Below, piece after piece: positions 1-5,649 of a stretch of DNA of 5,649 nt (its first letter is position 1; the number at the start of each line of letters is the position of its first letter). The notes below the pieces were generated by a model that did no database searches, was not told the origin of the DNA, and saw only the letters and a program-made list of their open reading frames with translations. Source of the DNA: Bacteroidales bacterium (GTDB lineage Bacteria > Bacteroidota > Bacteroidia > Bacteroidales > GCA-2711565). The stretch covers positions 1 through 5,649 of the forward strand of contig JAOZQX010000112.1 of NCBI GenBank assembly GCA_029931995.1, given 5' to 3'. Both the position numbers and the translations under genes were made by a program.

Positions 1-251
1 ATTTTGGATTAACTGCTTTGAATGATCTTAGCCGCAACCGCACCTTAGGATTGTTGATTGGGAAAGGATTTTTCTCTAAAGATATCTCGGACAACGTACT
101 TCTTGAGGGTCGTATTGCGGTAAACGTTTTCTGCGAAGAAATTTCAAAACAAAACTCACTGACCGACTATTATATAATAAATGAATTGTACAAATTATTC
201 AACAATAGTTATGATATTTCAAAATTCCTGAATAATATTTTGGAAGAATAA
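1..251 (+). CDS. gpsA: Glycerol-3-phosphate dehydrogenase [NAD(P)+], C-terminal fragment (5' end outside window)
   Basis: GpsA reduces dihydroxyacetone phosphate to sn-glycerol-3-phosphate in the cytosol, supplying the backbone for phospholipids. Only about the last 83 codons are visible. The frame is open back to base 3, so the TTG at 18 is an internal Leu codon and not a start. The fragment reads FGLTALNDLSRNRTLG, then LLIGKGF, then LLEGRIAV. These match the C-terminal domain of the family: the T-x5-SRNR-x-x-G block, whose Arg-Asn sits at the substrate/cofactor site, the G-x-G turn, and the conserved Glu-Gly (VVEG in E. coli). The partial first codon ends in AT, which fits the Asp of the family's GD motif. 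The tail is divergent: the usual MPI(T/I) segment is replaced by NSLTDYYIINELYKLF, so a diverged paralogue is possible. The stop at 249-251 lies 4 bases from the stop of the convergent glycosyltransferase gene. Confidence 0.85.
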   Translation, partial: FGLTALNDLSRNRTLGLLIGKGFFSKDISDNVLLEGRIAVNVFCEEISKQNSLTDYYIINELYKLFNNSYDISKFLNNILEE

Positions 252-255
252 GCAA

Positions 256-1554
256 TTATAAGTCCTTAATGATTTGAGCAAACACTTTAGTCAACTCCCG
301 TCTTGAGTATTTTTTATAAGTCTTGCCTTGTAAATTTAATTTCTTTGATCTTTTCCACTTTGTAATAAGCTCAGTAATATAGGCATATATTGGCATACCT
401 TCTATATAATCAAAATTCCGCCCTGCTTTACATTCTGCAATAATCTTTGCTGCATCACCATTACGAGGGCCAATAAGAATAATTGGTTTTTGTGCAGCCA
501 AATACTCAAATAGTTTACCCGTAAGTATCCCCGAATTATTGTCAATATCGGGTATTACCAATAATAAAACATCACTCGCTAAAAGAGTTGATACGGCCTC
601 TTTATGTTGTTTATAACCCACATAATCAACATACTTACTCAAACTATTTTTTTTTATTTTTTCAAGGATGTTTTCAGAGACCTTTCCTATAATCTTCCAT
701 TTAATCTTTACACCTTCATTTATCTTAATAGTTTTTGCTAGAGCAGAAATAAATTCATCAATAGGGTACTGATCTGCCAATGTACCCATATATGTAATCA
801 CAAACTCATCAGAACGTGGATTGCCATCAGAAATAAAATCAGCTTCATCAAAACCATTAGGAATCACATGAATTTTTTTGGGATTAATTTGATCTGATTT
901 GCTAAGAAATAATTTTTTAATAGATTCGCTAACCACTACTATTACATCAGCATTTTCCAATACTTTTCTCTCTAATGAAGCATCGTGTTTTTTCACAAAA
1001 GGTAAATGATAAAAATCATTGTAATAATAAATATCTGTCCAAGGATCTCTTAAATCTGCAATCCACGGCAAGCCTGTTTTTTGTTTAATTTTCAATCCAG
1101 CTAATTGAGTTGAATGTGGAGGTGAAGAAGTAACAATGGCTTTAAAATCCTCTTGTTCAATTAATTTCATGCAGCGCTTTACAGCATACGATTTCCATCC
1201 TATCCGCGCATCAGGAATAAAAAAATTCCCTCTGATAAAACGTGAAACTTTTTGAAACAATGTTGTTTTATCCATATTCACAAAGCCGGAATATGGAATT
1301 TCTTTTTGTTTATTCAGCTTCTTATACAACGCCAATGGCTCGAATGAATTTGTTTTATGTACCCGAATACTATCGGGGATCTCATCAACCAAGGATTCGT
1401 CAAGCAATGGGTAAGATGCTTTTTTTTCGTTGACGGTAACCAAGTAAGGATCAACATTAAATTCCGAAAAATACTTCACAAACTTCAATGCCCTTTGCAC
1501 TCCGGGTCCACCAGAAGGAGGCCAATAATATGATAAGTAAAGTATCCGATTCAT
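256..1554 (-). CDS. Glycosyltransferase, GT4-type (GT-B fold), 432 aa
   Basis: This is a probable cytosolic or membrane-peripheral transferase moving a sugar from a nucleotide-sugar donor to an envelope glycan or lipid acceptor; neither can be read from sequence. The N-terminal Rossmann half begins MNRILYLSYYWPPSGGPGVQ, the glycine-rich acceptor-side loop typical of GT4 enzymes. Residues 143-174 (SSPPHSTQLAG, then GLPWIADLRDPWTD) are a block common in Bacteroidota GT4 proteins. VSES (208-211) and IPNGFD (231-236) mark the interdomain linker, and YMGTLADQYP (255-264) opens the donor-binding half. GKLFEYLAAQKPI (346-358) is the donor-site Glu motif. The second Glu of the classical E-x7-E is not obvious; residues after it read ILIGPRNGDAAKII. 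There is no signal peptide or clear membrane segment. The ATG gives a family-like N-terminus and lies 14 bases after the YfhO gene's stop with no Shine-Dalgarno, so it is the likely last gene of that operon. The family call is firm; the pathway is unknown. Confidence 0.92.
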   Translation of the reverse strand: MNRILYLSYYWPPSGGPGVQRALKFVKYFSEFNVDPYLVTVNEKKASYPLLDESLVDEIPDSIRVHKTNSFEPLALYKKLNKQKEIPYSGFVNMDKTTLFQKVSRFIRGNFFIPDARIGWKSYAVKRCMKLIEQEDFKAIVTSSPPHSTQLAGLKIKQKTGLPWIADLRDPWTDIYYYNDFYHLPFVKKHDASLERKVLENADVIVVVSESIKKLFLSKSDQINPKKIHVIPNGFDEADFISDGNPRSDEFVITYMGTLADQYPIDEFISALAKTIKINEGVKIKWKIIGKVSENILEKIKKNSLSKYVDYVGYKQHKEAVSTLLASDVLLLVIPDIDNNSGILTGKLFEYLAAQKPIILIGPRNGDAAKIIAECKAGRNFDYIEGMPIYAYITELITKWKRSKKLNLQGKTYKKYSRRELTKVFAQIIKDL

Positions 1555-1568
1555 CAGATTTTAGTTTT

Positions 1569-4058
1569 TTATTTTTCCGCTAAAAACTTTTTTATTTCAA
1601 ATCCCAACACACCAACAAATAATAAAATAACTAACAAAGAGCTGAAAAGAGAAATTTTTCGTCCAATAAAATAAGAGCTAGGCTCAAATTTAAATTCAAT
1701 TTGGTGTTCTCCAGCCGGAATCGGCAATGCCCTCAAAACGTAATTTGCCCTCAAGTGCGGAACACGTTTCCCATCAATAAAAGCCTTCCATCCTTTTTCA
1801 TAATATATTTCCGAAAATACTGCTAATTGATCCGAAGAAGAAACAGATCGATATAGCAAATGATTTGGCTCATAAGATGTTAGTTTGATTTTAGACAAAG
1901 GGTCACGAATAAAATTAGTTTCCACTAAAGACGCAAAACGCTCATCTACAACAGCTGTTTTGGCAGGATTAATAATCTTCAAAGCTGCAATTTCTTTGTC
2001 TGCATCTTCAACCAACCGTACGTCGCTCACAAGCCATGCATTTCCCAAAGCATACTGATTAAGCATAGGTTGACGCGATGGATCAAAAATAAAATACTTT
2101 GTATTGAGCATATTCAAGACACTAGAGCGACTTAGTGTTTCACTAATCGATTCGAGGGTTGGAGAATTTCTAAGAGTGCTCATAAATGATTCTCGTTCGC
2201 TCATAATATGATAATCAATCAAATCCTGATAACGACGCAATTTTGCCCCATGATAACCCCCAATGGTTTTATGGAAATAAGAAGTGGCCGACTCATTAAA
2301 GGTGTTAGTTGCAAAATTATAAACACGATAATTTTCAGCTTTATCTTTCAATATCTCTTTATCGGCAAAAGAAGCCTGAAAAGGTCTTTTCATTTTCGAT
2401 TTTCGAACATAATCATCATTATCCAAATAACGATAGCATACAGGGATTAAATCAACTACAATTAAAACGCCCAAGCCTAATAAGAATAAACTTGCTTTTA
2501 TTTTCTTCAGATGGTATAGATAAATGGTTCCGAAGGCAAGCAAAATAAACATCAACGATCTCAGCGCATCTGATCTAAATATAGAAATCCTAGCTTGTTC
2601 AATTCCGTCAATGATAGGCACATAACTTGCTGCATTTTCCCCCAATCTATATTGAGTGTATTGAGCTAATTCCATTTGGCTAAAAAAACTAAAAAACACA
2701 GTAGGAATTATATAAAATACAAATGTCAAACCTCCAGCCACTCCCAGTGTTATTAAAAGTTTCTTAAAGTTTTGTTTAATAATTTCAGGATTTTTCAGGA
2801 TTTCATTAACAGCTAGAATAGCAAGTAAAGGAATACAAAATTCAGCAATAACCAAAATCATAGAAACTGCACGAAACTTATTATATAGCGGAAAATACTC
2901 TAAAAAGAATTCGGTTAAAGGCATAAAATTTTTACCCCACGAAAGTAGTAGCGATAGAATAGTTGCTGTTAGCAGTATCCATTTCAATCGACCTTTTACA
3001 ATAAACAATCCGAAAATAAAAAAGAAAATAATAACAGCACCAACATAAACCGGCCCAGATGTAAAAGGCTGATCGCCCCAATAATGAGATTGCTGTCCTA
3101 CTAATTGATGCACTTGTGGATCAAGTTTATTGAGTACCTTTTTGTTCTCGCCCAAATAACCAGAAGCCCCCCCCTTCGTATTCGGGATTATTAACGAAAA
3201 AGATTCCCCAATACCGTAACTCCATTGGGTAGCATAATCTTTATTTAAACCCGATGTTTTGTTATCTTTATTCGATGTCAGCTCAGACTTTCCCCTGATC
3301 GTTACTTTAGTATATTCGTAAGTAGTCCACAAACTTGTAATATTGGTCATTACACCAAATAGTGCTGCCAATATTAACACCGAAGTTGCAATTAAAAAGG
3401 GTTTATATGATTTTTGTTTAATCGTATTGACAAACTCAAATATGCCATATATCAATACAATCAATAAAAGATAATAGGTTATTTGCAGATGATTGGCCTT
3501 AATTTCAAGCCCTAAAAACAAAGCTGTTAACACTCCGCCCCAAATATATTTACCCCGATAAGCTAAAATAATTCCGGCCAACACCGGAGCCATGTATGCA
3601 ATGGCCAGAGCCTTAGTATTATGACCCGCCTCAAGTATGATGAAAAAATAGGACGAGAAGCCAAAAGCCAATGCGCCAACAATACTCAACCAGGGGTTCA
3701 CCCCAAGAACAATCAATAATAAGAAGAATCCAATAAAATAAATCAATGCAATTCCAGCCGGATTTGGCAATCCAAATTGCAAAAACTTATTTATATAAAT
3801 CAATAAATTATTGGTATAAAGTACAGAGATTTGATATGCAGGCATTCCTCCAAATATAGCATTGGTCCATAAAGCTTCTTTACCGGTTTCATTTCGGTAA
3901 TCTGCAATTTCTTTGGAGGCTCCTTTGTGATGAACTACATCAACCTGATTAATCCGCTTACCGGTTAGCAATGGATTAAAATAAACTAGTGTAATTAAGA
4001 AAAATAAAATTATTCCAATAAAATAAGGAGTAAGCTTTTGAAACGGAATCTGCTTCAT
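1569..4058 (-). CDS. YfhO-family polytopic membrane protein (putative GT-C-like glycosyltransferase), 829 aa
   Basis: This large inner-membrane protein belongs to the YfhO family (Pfam PF09586), whose Gram-positive members take part in glycosylating cell-wall polymers. About 14 hydrophobic segments are readable: near 11-30, 103-120, 121-141, 150-167, 170-186, 192-210, 220-239, 336-355, 358-374, 398-418, 433-459, 499-517, 522-540 and 800-818. The first extracytoplasmic loop (31-102) holds INQVDVVHHKG and IFGGMPAYQI; Asp40 is in the position where GT-C enzymes usually keep a catalytic acidic residue (inference). GHNTKALAIAYMAP (145-158), LIIPNTKGGASG (289-300) and the end SEIYYEKGWKAFIDGK (749-764) are family hallmarks. 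Residues about 541-799 form a soluble, presumably periplasmic, domain before the last membrane helix. The start follows the DUF4834 stop by 19 bases with an A/T-rich leader, and the glycosyltransferase gene follows. The substrate is unknown; the family call is firm and the catalytic role inferred. Confidence 0.9.
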   Translation of the reverse strand: MKQIPFQKLTPYFIGIILFFLITLVYFNPLLTGKRINQVDVVHHKGASKEIADYRNETGKEALWTNAIFGGMPAYQISVLYTNNLLIYINKFLQFGLPNPAGIALIYFIGFFLLLIVLGVNPWLSIVGALAFGFSSYFFIILEAGHNTKALAIAYMAPVLAGIILAYRGKYIWGGVLTALFLGLEIKANHLQITYYLLLIVLIYGIFEFVNTIKQKSYKPFLIATSVLILAALFGVMTNITSLWTTYEYTKVTIRGKSELTSNKDNKTSGLNKDYATQWSYGIGESFSLIIPNTKGGASGYLGENKKVLNKLDPQVHQLVGQQSHYWGDQPFTSGPVYVGAVIIFFFIFGLFIVKGRLKWILLTATILSLLLSWGKNFMPLTEFFLEYFPLYNKFRAVSMILVIAEFCIPLLAILAVNEILKNPEIIKQNFKKLLITLGVAGGLTFVFYIIPTVFFSFFSQMELAQYTQYRLGENAASYVPIIDGIEQARISIFRSDALRSLMFILLAFGTIYLYHLKKIKASLFLLGLGVLIVVDLIPVCYRYLDNDDYVRKSKMKRPFQASFADKEILKDKAENYRVYNFATNTFNESATSYFHKTIGGYHGAKLRRYQDLIDYHIMSERESFMSTLRNSPTLESISETLSRSSVLNMLNTKYFIFDPSRQPMLNQYALGNAWLVSDVRLVEDADKEIAALKIINPAKTAVVDERFASLVETNFIRDPLSKIKLTSYEPNHLLYRSVSSSDQLAVFSEIYYEKGWKAFIDGKRVPHLRANYVLRALPIPAGEHQIEFKFEPSSYFIGRKISLFSSLLVILLFVGVLGFEIKKFLAEK

Positions 4059-4077
4059 ATGTATATTTTTTAAAAAA

Positions 4078-4329
4078 TTATTCTTCTACATCTTCAAAAT
4101 CAGTGAAATCACCCAAGTTATTTTTCTTATTTGCTTTGTTCTTTTTAGGAATATAATCTACCTTAACTTCTCCTTCTTTTCTACGCTTAACATCTGGCTC
4201 ATCATTCATCATTCGGTTTTGGGCTTTTTTAATAAATAAAGATAACAAATATGGGCCTACATATCTCATAATAAATTTAAAGAGATAATATAGCAAAAAC
4301 AGGATCAAAACAACTTGAAAAAATCTCAT
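4078..4329 (-). CDS. DUF4834-type small membrane-anchored protein, 83 aa
   Basis: I recognise this as a member of the uncharacterised DUF4834 family; no function is known to me. From the ATG at 4329-4327 it starts MRFFQVVLILFLLYYLFKFI, one hydrophobic helix with a second amphipathic or hydrophobic stretch (YVGPYLLSLFI), so it is an inner-membrane protein. The rest is a charged tail: a Lys/Arg-rich patch, the family signature GEVKVDYIPKK near residues 53-63, a poly-basic KKNKANKKNN segment, and an acidic end, GDFTDFEDVEE. The frame can be extended by two GTG codons to 4335, but the ATG matches the family's usual start and is preferred. It is the first gene of the operon and lies 19 bases ahead of the YfhO-family gene, which suggests an accessory role to that membrane protein (inference from context only). 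Confidence 0.82.
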   Translation of the reverse strand: MRFFQVVLILFLLYYLFKFIMRYVGPYLLSLFIKKAQNRMMNDEPDVKRRKEGEVKVDYIPKKNKANKKNNLGDFTDFEDVEE

Positions 4330-4361
4330 CACCACTAACTTTTAGTCATTAATTAATAGTG

Positions 4362-4392
4362 CGAAGTTATTGAATTTTTGAGTAAAGCTAAA
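4362..4392 (-). promoter_or_regulatory. Candidate Bacteroidota-type promoter for the DUF4834-yfhO-glycosyltransferase operon
   Basis: On the minus strand TTTA (4392-4389) is followed, after exactly 19 bases, by TAACTTCG (4369-4362). The Bacteroidota primary-sigma consensus is TTTG-N19-TAnnTTTG, so each box has one mismatch while the spacing is perfect. It would place the transcript start near 4355 with a leader of about 25 bases before the ATG at 4329. It lies just downstream of the rpmH terminator, where a new unit has to begin. The sequence is very AT-rich, so a chance match is possible. Confidence 0.5.
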
Positions 4393-4435
4393 ATTTTTAA
4401 ATATTATTAAGAATAATAAAAAGGGAAGTGAATAA

Positions 4436-4470
4436 ACAAAAAAAGAAGGCTAGCAAAAGCTACCTTCTTT
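4436..4470 (-). terminator. Intrinsic terminator of rpmH
   Basis: On the minus strand AAAGAAGG-TAGC pairs with GCTA-G-CCTTCTTT: 4470-4463 with 4449-4442, and 4462-4459 with 4454-4451, with one bulged G opposite nothing (C at 4450 on the plus strand). The loop is TTTT, so the stem has 12 pairs. A run of seven T (minus strand) ends the structure at about 4438. It begins 23 bases after the rpmH stop, a standard Rho-independent layout. Read on the plus strand, the hairpin has only a weak T tract. Confidence 0.88.
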
Positions 4471-4492
4471 AAATATCTTGAAAAGAAACAAA

Positions 4493-4642
4493 TTACATTT
4501 CGTCAGAAACAGTTAATTTTTTTCTGCCTTTTGCTCTTCTGGCTTTAACAATTTTACGGCCATTTGCAGTTGACATTCTTTCTCTGAACCCGTGTTTGTT
4601 CTTTCTTTTTCTATTCGATGGCTGAAATGTTCTCTTACTCAT
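4493..4642 (-). CDS. rpmH: Large ribosomal subunit protein bL34, 49 aa
   Basis: bL34 is a very small, basic, rRNA-binding protein of the 50S subunit. Translation from the ATG at 4642-4640 to the TAA at 4495-4493 begins [20 protein letters not shown], continues [20 protein letters not shown] and ends KKLTVSDEM. The KRTFQPS start, the NKHGFR-x-RM centre and the GR-x4[10 protein letters not shown] block are the full bL34 signature; the acidic LTVSDE end is usual in Bacteroidota. The length is normal for the family. No Shine-Dalgarno is present; the leader is an A-rich stretch. The gene has its own promoter and terminator. It is not followed by rnpA (RNase P protein), its usual partner near the origin in many other bacteria; what follows is the DUF4834 operon. 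Confidence 0.97.
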   Translation of the reverse strand: MSKRTFQPSNRKRKNKHGFRERMSTANGRKIVKARRAKGRKKLTVSDEM

Positions 4643-4664
4643 TTTATTTTGTTTTTTGGGAGTG

Positions 4665-4695
4665 CAAAGATATGTCTTTTTTTAGTACGCACAAA
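4665..4695 (-). promoter_or_regulatory. Consensus Bacteroidota housekeeping promoter of rpmH
   Basis: On the minus strand TTTG (4695-4692) is followed by exactly 19 bases and then TATCTTTG (4672-4665). This matches the Bacteroidota -33/-7 consensus TTTG-N19-TAnnTTTG at every defined position. Transcription should start around 4660, giving a leader of only about 17 bases, A-rich just ahead of the ATG (minus-strand CCCAAAAAACAAAATAAA). A perfect promoter is expected for a ribosomal protein gene and is among the best evidence for the phylum. Confidence 0.85.
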
Positions 4696-4714
4696 TTTTT
4701 TCACTAAAAAATCT

Positions 4715-4755
4715 AAAAAATTACAGTAGCCAATTAATCATCGACTACTACAATT
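4715..4755 (-). terminator. Probable intrinsic terminator of pepD
   Basis: On the minus strand AATTGTAGTAG (4755-4745) pairs with CTACTGTAATT (4729-4719) over 11 pairs, two of them tandem G-U wobbles. A further U-G and C-G pair (4744 with 4730, 4743 with 4731) can extend the stem over an 11-base loop. Six T (4720-4715) follow, overlapping the last stem bases. The hairpin starts 8 bases after the pepD stop and ends about 20 bases before the rpmH -33 box, so it would separate the two units. The stem is AT-rich and of moderate strength. Confidence 0.6.
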
Positions 4756-4763
4756 CAAATTAC

Positions 4764-5649
4764 TTATTTTTTTGGTACACTTTTTAATGTTTCAACCAAG
4801 TAATCCCAGAACAAACCAACGGTCTCAATATTCACCATTTCATCAGGTGAGTGAGGGTTACGAATGGTTGGCCCAAAAGAAATCATATCCCAGTTAGGAT
4901 ATTTATCTCCTAAAATTCCACATTCTAAACCAGCATGAATAACTTTCACCTCAGGTACTTTACCCCAGTTGTCGTTATACACATCCTGCATGGTTTTCAA
5001 AATTGGAGAATTAACATTTGGTTTCCAACCCGGATAAGACCCTGTGTTTTCTGCTTTTGCACCCGCATCAGCAAAAACTTTATAAATAGCTGCACCTAAT
5101 TTATCGCGATCTGCATCAACAGCACTACGTTGTAATGTAAATACACTTACTTTGCCTTCGCCAGATTTAATTACCGCCAGATTAGAAGAAGTTTCAACAA
5201 CACCTTCCATATCTTTGCTCATGGCAATTACTCCATTGGGACAAGTATTTACTGCCTCAAATAGATTAGCCTGAGTGTCTGCATCAATTAAACAACATGG
5301 TTGATCAGCAGCTTCAGCTATAATATTTATTCCTGCATCAGTTTCTTTAAGTTCATTTTTTGCAAAATCAAGAAATTCCTGAACAAATGCTTTAAAATTA
5401 CCCACCTCAGCCTCAGGCACAACAACAGTTGCAAACGCTTCACGAGGAATAGCATTACGCAAACTACCTGCATCAATGTTGGACAAACGTAATCCATATT
5501 TCTCAGATGCGTTTAACATCAGGCGGTTTAATAAAATATTAGCATTTCCTCTGCCTAAATTTATATCCAATCCAGAGTGTCCGCCTTTTAAACCGGTTAA
5601 ACTTAATTTAAAAGCAGCCATGCCTGCTGGAACAATTTCTTCTGTATAA
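4764..5649 (-). CDS. pepD: Aminoacyl-histidine dipeptidase (peptidase D, M20 family), C-terminal part (5' end outside window)
   Basis: PepD is a cytosolic zinc dipeptidase that cleaves Xaa-His and other dipeptides, such as carnosine. About 294 of an expected 480-490 residues are visible. The frame runs open to the window edge (TEEIVPAG precedes the Met at 5621-5619), so that ATG is internal and the true start lies beyond the window. The visible part begins with the lid/dimerisation domain, LTGLKGGHSGLDI, whose GGHSG-x-D-I block is diagnostic of PepD. It then shows CPNGVIAMS, VETSSNLAVI, RSAVD, YPGWKPNVNSPIL and HAGLECGIL. The end GPTIRNPHSPDEMVNIETVG carries the C-terminal zinc-ligand His (counting from the Met at 5621, His257). 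The other metal ligands belong to the missing N-terminal catalytic half. Every C-terminal hallmark is intact, so this is cut by the window and not degraded. A probable terminator follows the stop at 4764-4766. Confidence 0.95.
   Translation of the reverse strand, partial: YTEEIVPAGMAAFKLSLTGLKGGHSGLDINLGRGNANILLNRLMLNASEKYGLRLSNIDAGSLRNAIPREAFATVVVPEAEVGNFKAFVQEFLDFAKNELKETDAGINIIAEAADQPCCLIDADTQANLFEAVNTCPNGVIAMSKDMEGVVETSSNLAVIKSGEGKVSVFTLQRSAVDADRDKLGAAIYKVFADAGAKAENTGSYPGWKPNVNSPILKTMQDVYNDNWGKVPEVKVIHAGLECGILGDKYPNWDMISFGPTIRNPHSPDEMVNIETVGLFWDYLVETLKSVPKK

Noticed and set aside
160..255. Terminator for the glycosyltransferase operon on the minus strand
   Set aside because: Only a 6-pair AT-rich CAAAAT/ATTTTG stem with an 11-base loop is present, and no T run follows it.
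294..315. Possible gpsA terminator (ACTC/GAGT hairpin followed by six T) on the plus strand
   Set aside because: The stem is only 4 base pairs with a 7-base loop and cannot be extended, so it is too weak to annotate.
1242..1433. Plus-strand open frame of 63 codons
   Set aside because: It lies wholly inside the glycosyltransferase gene on the opposite strand and has no recognisable protein features.
2208..2548. Two overlapping plus-strand open frames of about 80 codons
   Set aside because: They are antisense to the YfhO-family gene and overlap each other in different frames; their composition looks like reversed membrane-protein coding sequence.
4330..4335. Upstream GTG-GTG start for the DUF4834 gene
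   Set aside because: The ATG at 4329 directly follows and gives the family's usual MRFF-type hydrophobic start; the two extra codons add nothing.
4348..4357. AT-only palindrome ATTAATTAAT near the operon's transcript start
   Set aside because: Short A/T palindromes are expected by chance in this composition, and no second copy supports an operator.
5301..5492. Plus-strand open frame of 63 codons antisense to pepD
   Set aside because: pepD is clearly coding here with conserved motifs, and the opposite frame shows no family resemblance.

Overview
The window looks like ordinary chromosomal core sequence from a Bacteroidota bacterium, probably of the Bacteroidales/Marinilabiliales type (the order is a guess). 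The signs are AT-rich DNA, start codons without Shine-Dalgarno sequences but with A/T-rich leaders, a bL34 sequence of Bacteroidota type, a DUF4834 protein (a family I know only from this phylum), and a promoter that fits the Bacteroidota housekeeping consensus TTTG-N19-TAnnTTTG exactly. I see no tRNA or rRNA gene, insertion sequence, CRISPR array, phage gene or integration site.

Layout. Bases 1-251 (+) hold the C-terminal end of a GpsA-like glycerol-3-phosphate dehydrogenase cut by the window edge. It meets, tail to tail with a 4-base gap, a three-gene minus-strand operon. In transcription order this is a small DUF4834 membrane-anchored protein (4329-4078), a large YfhO-family multi-pass membrane protein (4058-1569) and a GT4-type glycosyltransferase (1554-256). 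The intergenic gaps are 19 and 14 bases, and a plausible promoter lies at 4392-4362. Upstream is rpmH (bL34; 4642-4493, minus), a 49-codon gene with its own consensus promoter (4695-4665) and a strong intrinsic terminator (4470-4436). The right end (5649-4764, minus) is the C-terminal part of a PepD-type aminoacyl-histidine dipeptidase, followed by a probable terminator (4755-4715).

How the genes relate. All genes except gpsA are on the minus strand, but they form separate transcription units: pepD, rpmH, then the DUF4834-yfhO-GT operon. pepD (peptide catabolism), rpmH (ribosome) and gpsA (phospholipid precursor) are housekeeping genes with no obvious link. The DUF4834-YfhO-GT4 operon is the least understood part. 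It pairs a polytopic protein related to GT-C-type glycosyl transferases with a cytosolic sugar transferase, which suggests an envelope glycosylation role with unknown substrate. I found no convincing evidence of a new defence, mobile or RNA-based system; the findings are modest.
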